DNA from: Gammaproteobacteria bacterium
Lineage (GTDB): Bacteria > Pseudomonadota > Gammaproteobacteria > Chromatiales > Chromatiaceae
DNA: 64,000 bases
Assembly (NCBI GenBank): GCA_020445405.1
Contig: JAGRGQ010000005.1
Location: 56,063-120,062 of the forward strand
Direction of reading: 5' to 3'
The stretch's first letter is position 1; every line of letters begins with the position of its first letter. The translations under genes were made by a program, and so were the position numbers. The notes beneath the pieces are model-generated. The model was given only the letters and a program-made list of their open reading frames with translations, had not been told where the DNA came from and made no database searches. This document shows positions 45,126 to 53,831 of the stretch, in pieces.

Positions 45126-45182
45126 CGGGCATGCATTTGGGACAGCAACGCGGTTCGCGGGGGATTGTGGGTCAGGTTCTAA
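45126..45182. repeat. REP/MITE-like element, right-end copy of the RAYT block
   Basis: AGCGGGCATGCATTTGGGAC, AGCAACGCGGTTCGCGGGGG and GTGGGTCAGGTTCT give the right half of the family. Together with 44734-44820 this brackets the transposase remnant. The end also abuts the promoter region of the LON-domain gene. Confidence 0.55.
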
Positions 45183-45305
45183 ATTCAGTGGACGACACTG
45201 ACGGCCGGTCTCTTTGTGAGTAAGGTGGCAGCGGGGATACCATCAAGTCTTGCAGGGAGGCGCACCGCATATCAAACGACAATATTCGTATTCACGGAAT
45301 CCACC

Positions 45306-45962
45306 ATGCCTTATTCGCCATTCGTGCAAACCGCCGAACAACTTCCCGCGACACTTCCGATATTTCCGTTGGAAAACGCGGTTGTGATGCCGCGGACCGA
45401 CTTACCGCTGAACATCTTCGAGCCCCGCTATCTCAATATGGTGAACGATGCCATCGCTAGCCATCGCCTGATCGGCATGGTGCAGCCCGACCCCGGCCTG
45501 CAGGGCAAAGTGACGCCGGTCTACCGTACCGGATGCGCGGGACGCATCACCGCGTTCAGCGAGACATCCGATGGCCGCATGCTGATCACGTTGACCGGGG
45601 TGTGTCGCTTCGATATCGGGCAGGAGCTATCCACTATCCGCGGCTATCGCCTGATCGAACCGCTGTGGAGTCGTTTTCTGGCCGACCTGGAAGCTCCGCC
45701 AAACAACAGCGATGAGAACAAAGACGAGATACTCGAACTGTTGAGGCGATATTTCAAGATCAATAAGCTGAGCGTCGACTGGGAGCTGTTGGAACCACTT
45801 TCAACCCTGGTGCTGGTACATACGATGACCACGCTGCTACCGCTGGAGCCGGCGGAAAAGCAGGCGATACTGGAGACCGAAACCCTGCCCGACAGGACCA
45901 GGGTGCTGCGGTCAACACTGGAGTTCGGACTGCGGCAGTCATCGCACACAAGCCGTCACTGA
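45306..45962 (+). CDS. LON substrate-binding-domain protein (LON_substr_bdg)
   Basis: The 218-residue protein is the N-terminal domain of Lon without ATPase or protease: LPIFPLENAVVMPRTDLPLN, IFEPRYLNMVNDAI, GRITAFSETSDGRMLITLTG and VCRFDIGQELSTIRGYRLIE. A helical C-terminal part (EILELLRRYFKINKLSVDW) follows. Such stand-alone proteins occur widely and are thought to bind proteins; function is unknown. The frame stays open upstream to 45216 but the ATG at 45306 gives the family N-terminus. It has the same strand as the hypothetical gene 790 bases further on. Confidence 0.88.
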   Translation: MPYSPFVQTAEQLPATLPIFPLENAVVMPRTDLPLNIFEPRYLNMVNDAIASHRLIGMVQPDPGLQGKVTPVYRTGCAGRITAFSETSDGRMLITLTGVCRFDIGQELSTIRGYRLIEPLWSRFLADLEAPPNNSDENKDEILELLRRYFKINKLSVDWELLEPLSTLVLVHTMTTLLPLEPAEKQAILETETLPDRTRVLRSTLEFGLRQSSHTSRH

Positions 45963-46751
45963 TTGCGCAAAATGCCGGCGTGCGACCGGAGCCGGAGGGG
46001 GCGAAGTAAAGGGCTTTCCCGATGCGGTGGTTCGCAGATATCCGCAACCCATTGATCAATGTGCGGGACGAGTGCCGTCTCCGCAATTTTCCGATCTCCT
46101 GCAAATACAAACAGGCGCGACCGCCGCTGAACAGGACCGACCGATCGTCGAAAATGCGCCCTGCAGCTTCAGTCGGGCCACCGGCGTGTGGATTCAGACC
46201 GAGTCTTCCAGCTCCCGCAGATAAAAAACCGGACGGCCGGACTCGTTCATTGGAGTCTCCCTGTAATCAGGTGCCGTTTATCGCAGATCACTGCGACCCG
46301 CATCGCATAGTCCACAACCTGACAGAGTGCATGTCTGCACTGTTCGTCTTTGGGTAATCGTTCAGCTGTCGGTTGGCGATAGCCTTTTCCGCCTCTTTGC
46401 TCAAGCACCCTGGTTTGAAAAAAGGGCTCTGCTGCTTCCGCCGCAATTTGCGCAAAGTCGTCTCAATGCAAACGCTCAAACCGGTTTGTCAATGTGTCAG
46501 TTATGTGTCAGAACGATGAAATAATAGTGAGAAAAATTCATCAAAGTCGTGAAAAATCATCGCTTAATTTTCGTGAATACAGCCGTTAAACTATATGCCA
46601 AGTGGAGAGTAACTATTTTAATTAACAGGTATTTAACTCAGATAATTGGGTACTGTATCAAATGTTTCAGCATCTCCAGAAAGCAATCACAGACTCGGAT
46701 AACGGCTTATAGAATCATTTAATTCATCAATTACGGATGAGGAGTCAAGCT
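45963..46751. other. 789-base gap with AT-rich right half
   Basis: No supported gene from 45963 to 46480. Bases about 46490-46740 are clearly AT-rich in a GC-rich setting (AAAAATTCATCAAAGTCGTG, TATTTTAATTAACAGG) and probably carry the promoter of the following gene. Confidence 0.5.
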
Positions 46752-47084
46752 ATGAAATCTTGCATCAAAATTCACGGCCGCACGAAATCAGGTGACAAAA
46801 TGCGCCCCAGCGCCACCGGCCAGCCGAGCCAGCACTGGACCTCATTGTTAGCCGACCAGTATCAACAGAATTCCGGGATAAGCGTCAATTGGATCGACGG
46901 TCAGAACCGTGAGATAAACATTACCAGGGATTTCTGGCGTCAATGCGAATACGGTTTTGAACATGTCATGCAGTTTATCCGGCTGCATGACCTCGATTAC
47001 ACGATCCGTCATACCGAATGTGCCAAATGTCAGGGACACTCGGCTTGCGTGGCGATGGACCAATCATTCGGCGCTGTCGCATGA
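46752..47084 (+). CDS. Conserved-looking hypothetical protein with paired Cys near the C-terminus
   Basis: The 110-residue protein begins MKSCIKIHGRTKSGDKM after GAGGAG, which sets the start (an earlier in-frame ATG at 46737 lacks one). The body includes YGFEHVMQFIRLHDLDYTIR and ends with TECAKCQGHSACVAMDQ, where CxxCxxxxxC could hold a metal or disulfide. No signal peptide or membrane helix is visible. I do not recognise a family. It follows an AT-rich stretch and is convergent with the PFP gene, with about 100 bases between stops. Confidence 0.6.
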   Translation: MKSCIKIHGRTKSGDKMRPSATGQPSQHWTSLLADQYQQNSGISVNWIDGQNREINITRDFWRQCEYGFEHVMQFIRLHDLDYTIRHTECAKCQGHSACVAMDQSFGAVA

Positions 47085-47189
47085 GCCGGATTGTTGTTCC
47101 CAACACCTGATCTGACGGATCTGTTGACCGGCTGCGGCCTCGAGACACCCTGTTGCGAGGCCTCACCCGGCAAAGCGCCATCTTCCGGT

Positions 47190-48416
47190 TTAATGCGCGA
47201 CTTTCACCTTTGAACCTTTGGATTGGCCGATGTCGTCGAGCAGTGCGGTGAACCAGTTAGCGTCAATATCGAAGGGTTTTCCGCCGGCGATACGTGGAAA
47301 CTCAATGGCGCGCAATTCGTAATCCCGATCATCGTCCTGACCGATCACGCCCCCGATTCCCGCAATCGCGCATTCAACAGCCTTGTCGCAACACGCCTTG
47401 ATGAGCTTCAGGTCTGCCGCGTTAGATGCGGCTGCACGGGAGTAGTAGCCAGATTTCTGAATCAATACCTTTTCCGCGCCCAGGAGCCCGGCAAATTGCT
47501 TGCCGAACCACGCACCCGGATTAACCGCGTCGAGCTTGATGTGGCCGAATGCGTCGCGCGGAATCTCTTCTCCCGCGGCTTCCATCTCTTTGACGATGGA
47601 CTCCACGCCGGCGCCTTCGGAAATGAAGATATTGACGTTATCCTGTTCGTCCATGACCTTTTTCAGACGTTTAGCTTCAGCGGGGATGTCGACCTCCATT
47701 TCCGGAACGAATACGGCGTGGATATCCTTGCGTGCCTTGGTCAGGCCGATATTGGGCAGGAACTCCAGTTTTTCCAGGTTGGCACGGTACACCTTCGCGG
47801 TATAGGCGGTGAGCCAGCCGCAATTGCGCCCCATAACCTCGTGAATGATCAGCATTCTCGGATTGGCATTGTGCTCGGCCACGACATTGGCAAAGTATTT
47901 TGCGCCCTCCTCTGCAGCGGTCCATGCACCGAGGCTCTGTTTGATCGGAAACACGTCGTTGTCAACCGTTTTTGGCAGGCCCACGACATTGAGAGAGTAG
48001 CTGTTCTCCTTCAGATAAGCGGCGAGATCGGCGGCTGCGGTGTTGGTATCGTCACCACCAATGGTGTGGAGGACCTCAACGCCATCTTTCATCAGTTGCC
48101 TGGCAGCGACTTCAAGCGGATTATCGCCTGGTTTCACCAGCCCCCGTTTTTCGCAGTCTTTCACGTTGGTGAATTTTACCCGGCTGTTTCCGATGGGGCT
48201 TCCGCCATGTCCGTAGAGGACTGCTGCATTGGCACGTACATCCGGGGTAACGACTATGCTGTCGCCCATGAGCAGGCCCTTGTAGCCCCCTCTGTAACAG
48301 ATGATTTTTGTGTCCGGGGAAACTTCCGTATAACGCTCGATCAGTCTTCCGATAGCGCTTGAAAGACACGGCGCCAGTCCGCCGGCTGTTAGAAGAGCAA
48401 CGCATTTTATTGCCAT
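47190..48416 (-). CDS. pfp: Pyrophosphate-dependent 6-phosphofructokinase
   Basis: This 408-residue enzyme phosphorylates fructose 6-phosphate with PPi, reversibly. The signature GGDDTN (residues 120-125) has Asp where ATP-dependent enzymes have Gly, which excludes ATP; LPKTVDND (147-154) carries the Lys-Thr-Val-Asp active-site motif. HEVMGRNCGWLTAYTAKVY binds substrate. Length fits the short PFP class. The route would spare ATP in glycolysis or run in reverse in carbon fixation. It is convergent with the hypothetical gene at 46752 and monocistronic in appearance. Confidence 0.95.
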   Translation of the reverse strand: MAIKCVALLTAGGLAPCLSSAIGRLIERYTEVSPDTKIICYRGGYKGLLMGDSIVVTPDVRANAAVLYGHGGSPIGNSRVKFTNVKDCEKRGLVKPGDNPLEVAARQLMKDGVEVLHTIGGDDTNTAAADLAAYLKENSYSLNVVGLPKTVDNDVFPIKQSLGAWTAAEEGAKYFANVVAEHNANPRMLIIHEVMGRNCGWLTAYTAKVYRANLEKLEFLPNIGLTKARKDIHAVFVPEMEVDIPAEAKRLKKVMDEQDNVNIFISEGAGVESIVKEMEAAGEEIPRDAFGHIKLDAVNPGAWFGKQFAGLLGAEKVLIQKSGYYSRAAASNAADLKLIKACCDKAVECAIAGIGGVIGQDDDRDYELRAIEFPRIAGGKPFDIDANWFTALLDDIGQSKGSKVKVAH

Positions 48417-49107
48417 AGTGTTACATTCCTGTTGTTAAGCCGCGTCGAATGCTGATTCCTGCGGCAGTCGGTATGAAATGTTGTATATCGGTAAAATAGT
48501 ATATCTGTTCCCAAAAAATGAATCCCGCAGCGGCGTAATTGCTATTCAACCCAGCGGACCCCGTCAGATCACCAGTGGGTGCGCCACTTTTTTTACCGCT
48601 GCTGATACGTGAGTAGATGCCGCTCCCTTTGAACTGCCGCGATTATCTGTTCTGGATCAAATATTTTACTCCCCGATAATTTCATAAAAATGAAACCTGG
48701 GGGTACATTGCGGGGTAAGCGTTTACGCCGCTGTTGGCGCCAATGAAGCTGGCACTGAACCGTTTGCAGCAGTCGGGGCTTCGGTCGTTTCGTTATCCGG
48801 CCGGCCTCACTCCCTGGATTGCGTCGTTCGGGCATGCATTAACCCGATGTTTCAGAGGCAAGAGATAATTCTGCAGAATGTGCAATCCAGCGGGGTGATG
48901 GTGAGCCGGTTGAGGCGTTCTCCATCTTGCCGGTTCTTGATTGGACTGAGCCAAGCTCATAAAATTAAGTGACCCAGCGTCAACGATTAAAGTGTAACAG
49001 CCTGGTCCGGTGCTTTTTTCCCTCAGCCAGGATTATGCTTGCGCTGATCAGCGTATCTGCCCTCCGGATGCGTCATAGCAGATCAGCGGGACAAAATGAG
49101 GTGGATT
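48417..49107. other. 691-base divergent gap, no gene seen
   Basis: The AT-rich TATATCGGTAAAATAGTATA (48485-48504) is a candidate regulatory region for the PFP gene. GAGGTGGATTATG at the right end supplies the Shine-Dalgarno of the next gene. Confidence 0.4.
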
Positions 49108-49566
49108 ATGTATCGAGGATTGACAGAACAGATGCAGGGATTTTCACTGGCAATGCAGCAGACTATGGCGGAGCATGTTAAAAACACGTTGCTCAAGCAG
49201 ATAGAGGTGTTCCAGAGCGTACAAAAACCGATTGTCAAACAGGGGCTCACACTCAGTACCAACCTGAGGCACATCATGCTCGAACAGGTCAATGTGCTGG
49301 CTGCGGGCATGCAGGCGCCGATGGCGGAGCAATTGAGCAGATATTCGTCAAGCGTGCAGCGAATCATGGCCGAACAACTGCAGATTTTTGCGGTAAACAC
49401 ACCAAATCCCACGCCGGATCAGATGCAGGAGTTCATTGACAGTGTGCAGTCGGTGGTCGCAGAGCAGATGAAGTTTACAGTCGAAATGCAGAAATTGCTC
49501 TCCGATCAAATGCAGCAGTTTACAGAAAACCTGCGGAAATCGCTGTCTGATCTCGTGGGAGCATAG
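49108..49566 (+). CDS. Phasin-like amphipathic helical protein
   Basis: The 152-residue protein is rich in Gln, Met, Glu and Ala and almost devoid of Trp/Cys. Long amphipathic helices repeat a pattern: EQMQGFSLAMQQTMAEHVKN, EQVNVLAAGMQAPMAEQLSR, EQMKFTVEMQKLLSDQMQQF, EQ-hydrophobic-Q units spaced by roughly 20-40 residues. This is the composition of phasins, which coat polyhydroxyalkanoate granules, but no PHA gene lies in the window, so the assignment is tentative. GAGG upstream of ATG 49108 sets the start; ATG 49096 is in frame. Confidence 0.55.
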   Translation: MYRGLTEQMQGFSLAMQQTMAEHVKNTLLKQIEVFQSVQKPIVKQGLTLSTNLRHIMLEQVNVLAAGMQAPMAEQLSRYSSSVQRIMAEQLQIFAVNTPNPTPDQMQEFIDSVQSVVAEQMKFTVEMQKLLSDQMQQFTENLRKSLSDLVGA

Positions 49567-49663
49567 GACCGGAGGCAATTTCGGCCTGGCCCGGTATCCG
49601 TAGCAACTGCTGTCTGACCCATCGTGCTTTATGCGTGCTCCCGTTTGCGCGGCGAGCAATCCG

Positions 49664-50200
49664 CTATGGCCTGACCGGAAGCGTCGAAGTTGGTCCCGCA
49701 CCCCCTTCCTGATAGGTCACATCGCCATCCTTCGCCCAAAGATAGTGCGGGACCTTTGCCGGTGCCACATACACCCCACCTGCCGGGACGGCAACCATGT
49801 CAGCGTCGTGCACTACTTCGCCGAATCCGACATACAGCGTGCCGGACAGGATAGTGGAATAGCGCGTATCCGGATGCGTGTGTGGCGGGATTCTGCCTCC
49901 CTTGGCCAGGATGACGCGCAGCGCGTACAATCCTGCCTCACTTTCGGCGCCCAACACCCATGCACCGCGCAAAAGGGCGTTGGCCGGTGGACTGAACCAC
50001 TTGAGGGACTCGGCAGTGATCGGTTCCGGGGCGCCAGAGGATCCTGCCGCGCCGGTCGCCGGGGCAAGCGCACCAAGCAGCGACAGAAACAGTGCTCGAA
50101 CCAAAGCGAACCCCTCTGGATCAAGCCGCGCGAGTTGCGGGCACTCCCGCTGCTGCGCGAGCGGATCACCGGGGTCGATCGCGTCGAAGGATTTCATCAT
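49664..50200 (-). CDS. Cupin-domain protein
   Basis: In this 178-residue protein the cupin barrel spans residues about 65-170: LRVILAKGGRIPPHTHPDTR carries the metal-binding His pair, YSTILSGTLYVGFG follows, and the second motif VPAGGVYVAPAKVPHYLW contributes the last His. The first 60 residues hold a hydrophobic stretch (LVRALFLSLLGALAPATGAA) that could be a late signal peptide, making it periplasmic if the true start is internal. Substrate is unknown. Its start overlaps the stop of the upstream gene by four bases, so translation is coupled. Confidence 0.8.
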   Translation of the reverse strand: MMKSFDAIDPGDPLAQQRECPQLARLDPEGFALVRALFLSLLGALAPATGAAGSSGAPEPITAESLKWFSPPANALLRGAWVLGAESEAGLYALRVILAKGGRIPPHTHPDTRYSTILSGTLYVGFGEVVHDADMVAVPAGGVYVAPAKVPHYLWAKDGDVTYQEGGAGPTSTLPVRP

Positions 50201-50550
50201 ACAAGGCGCACCGGTTGTTCGTCATGGAGATTCATCAGTTTGGCCACGATCCCCAGACCGGCCAGGGAGAAGCGCTCCAGGTCACCCCAATCGTCCGCCG
50301 GGGGCAGCTCTTTTTCTTCGCTGCCCATGATCACCCGCAGCCGGTAGCGGCCTGCATCCGCACCTGGACCGGTATTGCGTTCCGACGTGACAAAAAGCGC
50401 AGGCTGCTGCTGACCGTCCTCAACTATCGCCATGATGTAGCGGTACTCCACCGGATCGTCACTGTCGATATCGGTGAGTACGGTGGCGACGAAACTACCG
50501 ATCTGGTGGCGTTGACAGGGTAGGGCGGTCTTGATGTGGGGTGCAGGCAT
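50197..50550 (-). CDS. Hypothetical protein coupled to the cupin gene
   Basis: This 117-residue protein has the order QIGSFVATVLTDIDSDDPVE, YRYIMAIVEDGQQQPALFV, YRLRVIMGSEEKELPPADDW and LERFSLAGLGIVAKLMNL. It is a beta-rich soluble protein without a signal or membrane segment. No family is recognised. The frame stays open to 50568, but GGAG before ATG 50550 sets the start. The stop overlaps the cupin start by four bases (ATGA at 50197-50200), so the two are an operon and probably share a role. Confidence 0.65.
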   Translation of the reverse strand: MPAPHIKTALPCQRHQIGSFVATVLTDIDSDDPVEYRYIMAIVEDGQQQPALFVTSERNTGPGADAGRYRLRVIMGSEEKELPPADDWGDLERFSLAGLGIVAKLMNLHDEQPVRLV

Positions 50551-50679
50551 GATTCGATTTCTCCGCAATTTTAAGATACTTTAATTCTGGCAGATTGCTC
50601 AATTCGTTGCATGGTCTAACCGCCTGAGAGGGCAAAGGAGGGATGGATTCACTCGATTCCTGACATCAATGATAGCCAC

Positions 50680-51549
50680 ATGAAACCATCGAACAGCGCC
50701 GTTCGGCTGGCTGCCCTGCTGCGGGAACCGGGTATCGTCCAGTTGCCCTGCTGCTTTGACGCGTTCAGCGCCATGCTGATCGAAAGAGCCGGATTCAAAG
50801 CCACCTTTATCAGCGGTTTTGCATCAATCGCGGCCCGTTACGCGCTGCCGGATATGGGACTGATCGATGGTAGCGCAGCGTTGGAGATTGCCAGGCCTAT
50901 CCTGGAGCGCACCTCCATTCCGGTATTCGCCGATATCGATACCGGTTACGGCGGCAACATCAACATCCGGCATACCGTACTGCAGTTCGCCCGGGCCGGA
51001 GCCGCCGCCGTGATGATCGAGGACCAACTCTGGCCAAAACGCTGTGGCCACCTATCGGGCAAGCAGGTGGTTTCGCGTGGGGAGGCAATCTCCCGTGTCG
51101 AGGCGGCGGTGGCAGCGCGCGACCAGGCCGCGCAGCCGCTGTTGATTCTTGCACGCACGGATGCACGCGGCACAGACGGGCTGGACGAGGCCCTGTACCG
51201 GGCGCAGGCCTTTACCGAGTGCGGCGCGGATATGATATTTGTCGAAGCCCCGCTCGACCTGGAGGAATTGAAACAGATCCCGAAACGGGTGGCTGCACCC
51301 TGCATGGCAAATATGCTGGAGGACGGCGTGACGCCTTTTCTGGATCCCGAACAGCTTCAGGATATCGGATTCAAGCTAGTCGCTTACCCGTTGACACTGC
51401 TGAGCGCCAGCGCAGCGGCGATGACGGATGCGTTGTCCCGCGTCAAAGCCGGCCGGCGGGGCGGGCGGCGTATGCGTTTCGACGAGATGAAAACATTACT
51501 GGGATTCGCCGAGCTCGGTGCCTGGGGTGCCGAATTCCCCGAAAAATGA
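50680..51549 (+). CDS. Isocitrate lyase/PEP mutase family enzyme
   Basis: This 289-residue alpha/beta-barrel enzyme belongs to the isocitrate lyase/PEP mutase superfamily. FADIDTGYGGNINIRHTVLQ (metal-binding Asp pair), MIEDQLWPKRCGHLSGKQVV (catalytic PKRCGH) and LILARTDARGTDGLDEAL are diagnostic. Members are methylisocitrate lyase, oxaloacetate decarboxylase, carboxy-PEP mutase-like and others; the KRCGH loop suggests a lyase, but the exact substrate is open. Its 3' end overlaps the convergent 51496-51927 gene by 54 bases. Confidence 0.88.
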   Translation: MKPSNSAVRLAALLREPGIVQLPCCFDAFSAMLIERAGFKATFISGFASIAARYALPDMGLIDGSAALEIARPILERTSIPVFADIDTGYGGNINIRHTVLQFARAGAAAVMIEDQLWPKRCGHLSGKQVVSRGEAISRVEAAVAARDQAAQPLLILARTDARGTDGLDEALYRAQAFTECGADMIFVEAPLDLEELKQIPKRVAAPCMANMLEDGVTPFLDPEQLQDIGFKLVAYPLTLLSASAAAMTDALSRVKAGRRGGRRMRFDEMKTLLGFAELGAWGAEFPEK

Positions 51550-51927
51550 GTGCAACCTGATCGCAGCAGCACAAAGCGCGAGCGGCAGCGTGCGGGCCAC
51601 CGTCGTGATGAACGGATCATTGTAATCCGAAAGATTTTTCAACGGATGCGTATGCAACTGCACCTCCCAGCGATCCTGGGTTTCCTCGTGAACAGCGATG
51701 AAAATGTTTTCCGGAATCAGTGCACGCGCGGCTTCGGTCCGCTCGGATACCGCGGGAAGGGGCCCGCAATGAAATGTTTGCCGGGAGTCTTTCCACATAC
51801 CGCCGCCGGGACACCCGATGCACTCCCACCGCCATCCAAGCGCCATCAGGATATCCCTGGACAGCTCCGGACTGCCTGCAGGAGCTGACTCCAGGTGTAC
51901 AATCAGTCTGTCGATCGGGTCGTTCAT
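51496..51927 (-). CDS. Phage-type hypothetical protein, 3' end antisense to the preceding gene
   Basis: The 143-residue protein starts MNDPIDRLIVHLESAPAGS and ends with PLALCAAAIRLH then a short extension. It resembles small proteins common in phages and prophages of proteobacteria, which begin with a helix containing LEAAPEGS and end ALALCAAALRA. The middle has WRWECIGCPGGGMWKDS and EVQLHTHPLKNL. The last approximately 15 residues, after the usual family end, are encoded antisense to the PEP mutase-family gene's final codons. No other phage gene is near. Confidence 0.55.
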   Translation of the reverse strand: MNDPIDRLIVHLESAPAGSPELSRDILMALGWRWECIGCPGGGMWKDSRQTFHCGPLPAVSERTEAARALIPENIFIAVHEETQDRWEVQLHTHPLKNLSDYNDPFITTVARTLPLALCAAAIRLHSFFGEFGTPGTELGESQ

Positions 51928-52158
51928 ATTCCCGGGGAGCTGAGCTTTCAACGGCGAAGAGAGGTGCAGGGGGCTATGCTATCAAGCTATTCGGCACAGG
52001 GTGTGGATTAATTTCACGCGGGTTACTGGAAAGTGTGTATCCGGCACTCCACCGTTGGAAAAGTGCACCGAATAAATCCGTCCACTTGAACCACGCGGTG
52101 GGTGGCCCTGCGATGCTTTTCGGGAAAGTATACTCTCACCGGTTTGGAGGTACTGAAT

Positions 52159-53466
52159 ATGGGTTGCTGCCACTACTACGAATTCACTGAGTCTGGCGAC
52201 GACGTTTTCAGCGTCGACGCCTCCGCGATAAAATTCGGTCCCGGATCCCTGCGGGAGGTGGGCGATGACGCCGATGCGCTCGGAATCAGGCGCGCCGCCC
52301 TGTTTACCGATGCTGTCGTCGGCAGCCTGGAACCCGTTCGGACCGTGATCGATTCACTGCGGGCTGCCGGGATCGATTTCGAAGTCTACGACCGGGTGCG
52401 CGTCGAGCCGACCGACGAATCGTTCAGGCGGGCCAGCCAATTCGCGACCGAAGGCCGGTTCGACGGCTATATCTCGGTTGGTGGCGGTTCGGTGATGGAC
52501 ACCTGCAAGGCGGCTAATCTCTACGCCACCTGGCCGGCGGATTTTATCGCCTACGTCAATGCGCCCATCGGCGAGGCCCGGCCGATTCCGGGACCTGTCA
52601 AGCCGCATATCGCCTGTCCGACGACCTCCGGCACCGGCAGTGAATGCACCGGCATCGCGGTATTCGACCTGCTGGCGATGCGCGCCAAGACCGGCATCGC
52701 CGCGCGCGAACTGCGTCCGACCCGCGCGGTCATCGATCCCACCTGCAGCTACAGCCTTCCGCCCAACGTGGTTGCCGCCAGCGGCTTTGACGTGCTGTCG
52801 CACGCACTCGAGTCCTATACCGCACTGCCCTATACCATGCGCGCCCGACCGGAGCGACCGCGCCTCCGGCCGATGAGTCAGGGCGCCAATCCCTACAGCG
52901 ACATGGGCTGTCGCGAGGCGTTGCGGCTGGCAGGGCTTTACCTGGAGCGGGCGGTGGCCGACGCAGGCGACCACGAGGCGCGTGACGGCATGATGTTCGC
53001 AGCCATGCTGGCCGGCATTGCGTTTGGCAGCTCCGGCGTCCATCTTCCCCACGGTATGTCCTATTCAGTAGCCGGCATGGTGCGCGAATTCCGGCCCGTC
53101 GGTTACCCGCAGGATGAACCGATCTGTCCCCACGGCATGAGCGTTATCGTCAACGCGCCGGCCGCGTTTCGTTTCACCGCATCAGCCAGTCCGGATCGTC
53201 ATCTGGATGCAGCCAGACTGCTCGGCGTCGATGTTCGCGGCCTGACCGGCGGCGACAGCGGCGAGGTGTTGGCGGGGAAGTTGACGGCACTGATGAAGGC
53301 GACCGGCATGCCCAACGGCGTGGGAGGCGTGGGCTACGGAGAGGCTGACATACCAGGCCTGGTGACGGGTGCATACCTGCAGCAAAGGTTGCTGAAAAAT
53401 TCACCACGGCCGGTTGATGAGGATTCCCTCGGGATCGTCTACCGCAACGCGATGAGCTACTGGTAG
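52159..53466 (+). CDS. Hydroxyacid-oxoacid transhydrogenase (iron-containing alcohol dehydrogenase family)
   Basis: This 435-residue enzyme matches HOT/ADHFE1 along its whole length. It transfers hydride between 4-hydroxybutyrate and 2-oxoglutarate. Shared landmarks include [73 protein letters not shown] and [20 protein letters not shown]. Metal-binding Asp/His residues lie in this group. The start has GGAGG eight bases upstream of ATG 52159; earlier open frame to 52102 is not conserved. It stands before the REP-like element and the AcuI-type gene. Confidence 0.92.
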   Translation: MGCCHYYEFTESGDDVFSVDASAIKFGPGSLREVGDDADALGIRRAALFTDAVVGSLEPVRTVIDSLRAAGIDFEVYDRVRVEPTDESFRRASQFATEGRFDGYISVGGGSVMDTCKAANLYATWPADFIAYVNAPIGEARPIPGPVKPHIACPTTSGTGSECTGIAVFDLLAMRAKTGIAARELRPTRAVIDPTCSYSLPPNVVAASGFDVLSHALESYTALPYTMRARPERPRLRPMSQGANPYSDMGCREALRLAGLYLERAVADAGDHEARDGMMFAAMLAGIAFGSSGVHLPHGMSYSVAGMVREFRPVGYPQDEPICPHGMSVIVNAPAAFRFTASASPDRHLDAARLLGVDVRGLTGGDSGEVLAGKLTALMKATGMPNGVGGVGYGEADIPGLVTGAYLQQRLLKNSPRPVDEDSLGIVYRNAMSYW

Positions 53467-53493
53467 ACGGCATTAGCCAGGCCCTGGTTCACC

Positions 53494-53675
53494 AGAATCT
53501 ATCTCATAATTCCGCGCGGCCGCGAGCGTGGTGTGCCGATGCTGCATCGGCCGACCGCAGCAAAGCCAGGAGCGGGAATCCGCCATCTCCCCAACGGGTT
53601 GAGTCCGAGATGTGCGCCCTGCAGGCAGGCATTTCGGACAGCAATGCGGTTCGCGGGGATCTCAAGAGAGGTTCC
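53494..53675. repeat. REP/MITE-like element, full copy
   Basis: This is the longest complete member (182 bases). The left end AGAATCTATCTCATAATTCC and GCGCGGCCGCG is the approximate inverse of the right end GCGGTTCGCGGGGATCTCAA and GAGAGGTTCC. Between are GCCCTGCAGGCAGGCATTTC and GGACAGCAATGC, blocks shared with the other copies. No coding signal is present. It fills most of the gap between the HOT and AcuI-type genes; the remainder to 53831 shows no gene. Confidence 0.7.
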
Positions 53676-53831
53676 GGACAGTTGCCCATGACCACGAACG
53701 GCAAGCGCAGGCAGGTGGTGTTGTACGAACCGGAACAGAAGCGTCGCGTCAGCTACGGTTGAGCGGAACGGTCTTGCGGCTCTGCCGCAAACCGGTTAGG
53801 TTGGAGCGCTCAGAGACAGGAGGCATTCCAG

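Noticed and set aside
46022..46357. 111-codon frame before the AT-rich stretch
   Set aside because: Pro/Arg-rich with no ribosome binding site or family; looks like random open sequence in GC-rich DNA.
47223..48362. 379-codon plus-strand frame antisense to PFP
   Set aside because: The minus-strand PFP has intact catalytic motifs; the other frame has none and begins without a ribosome binding site.
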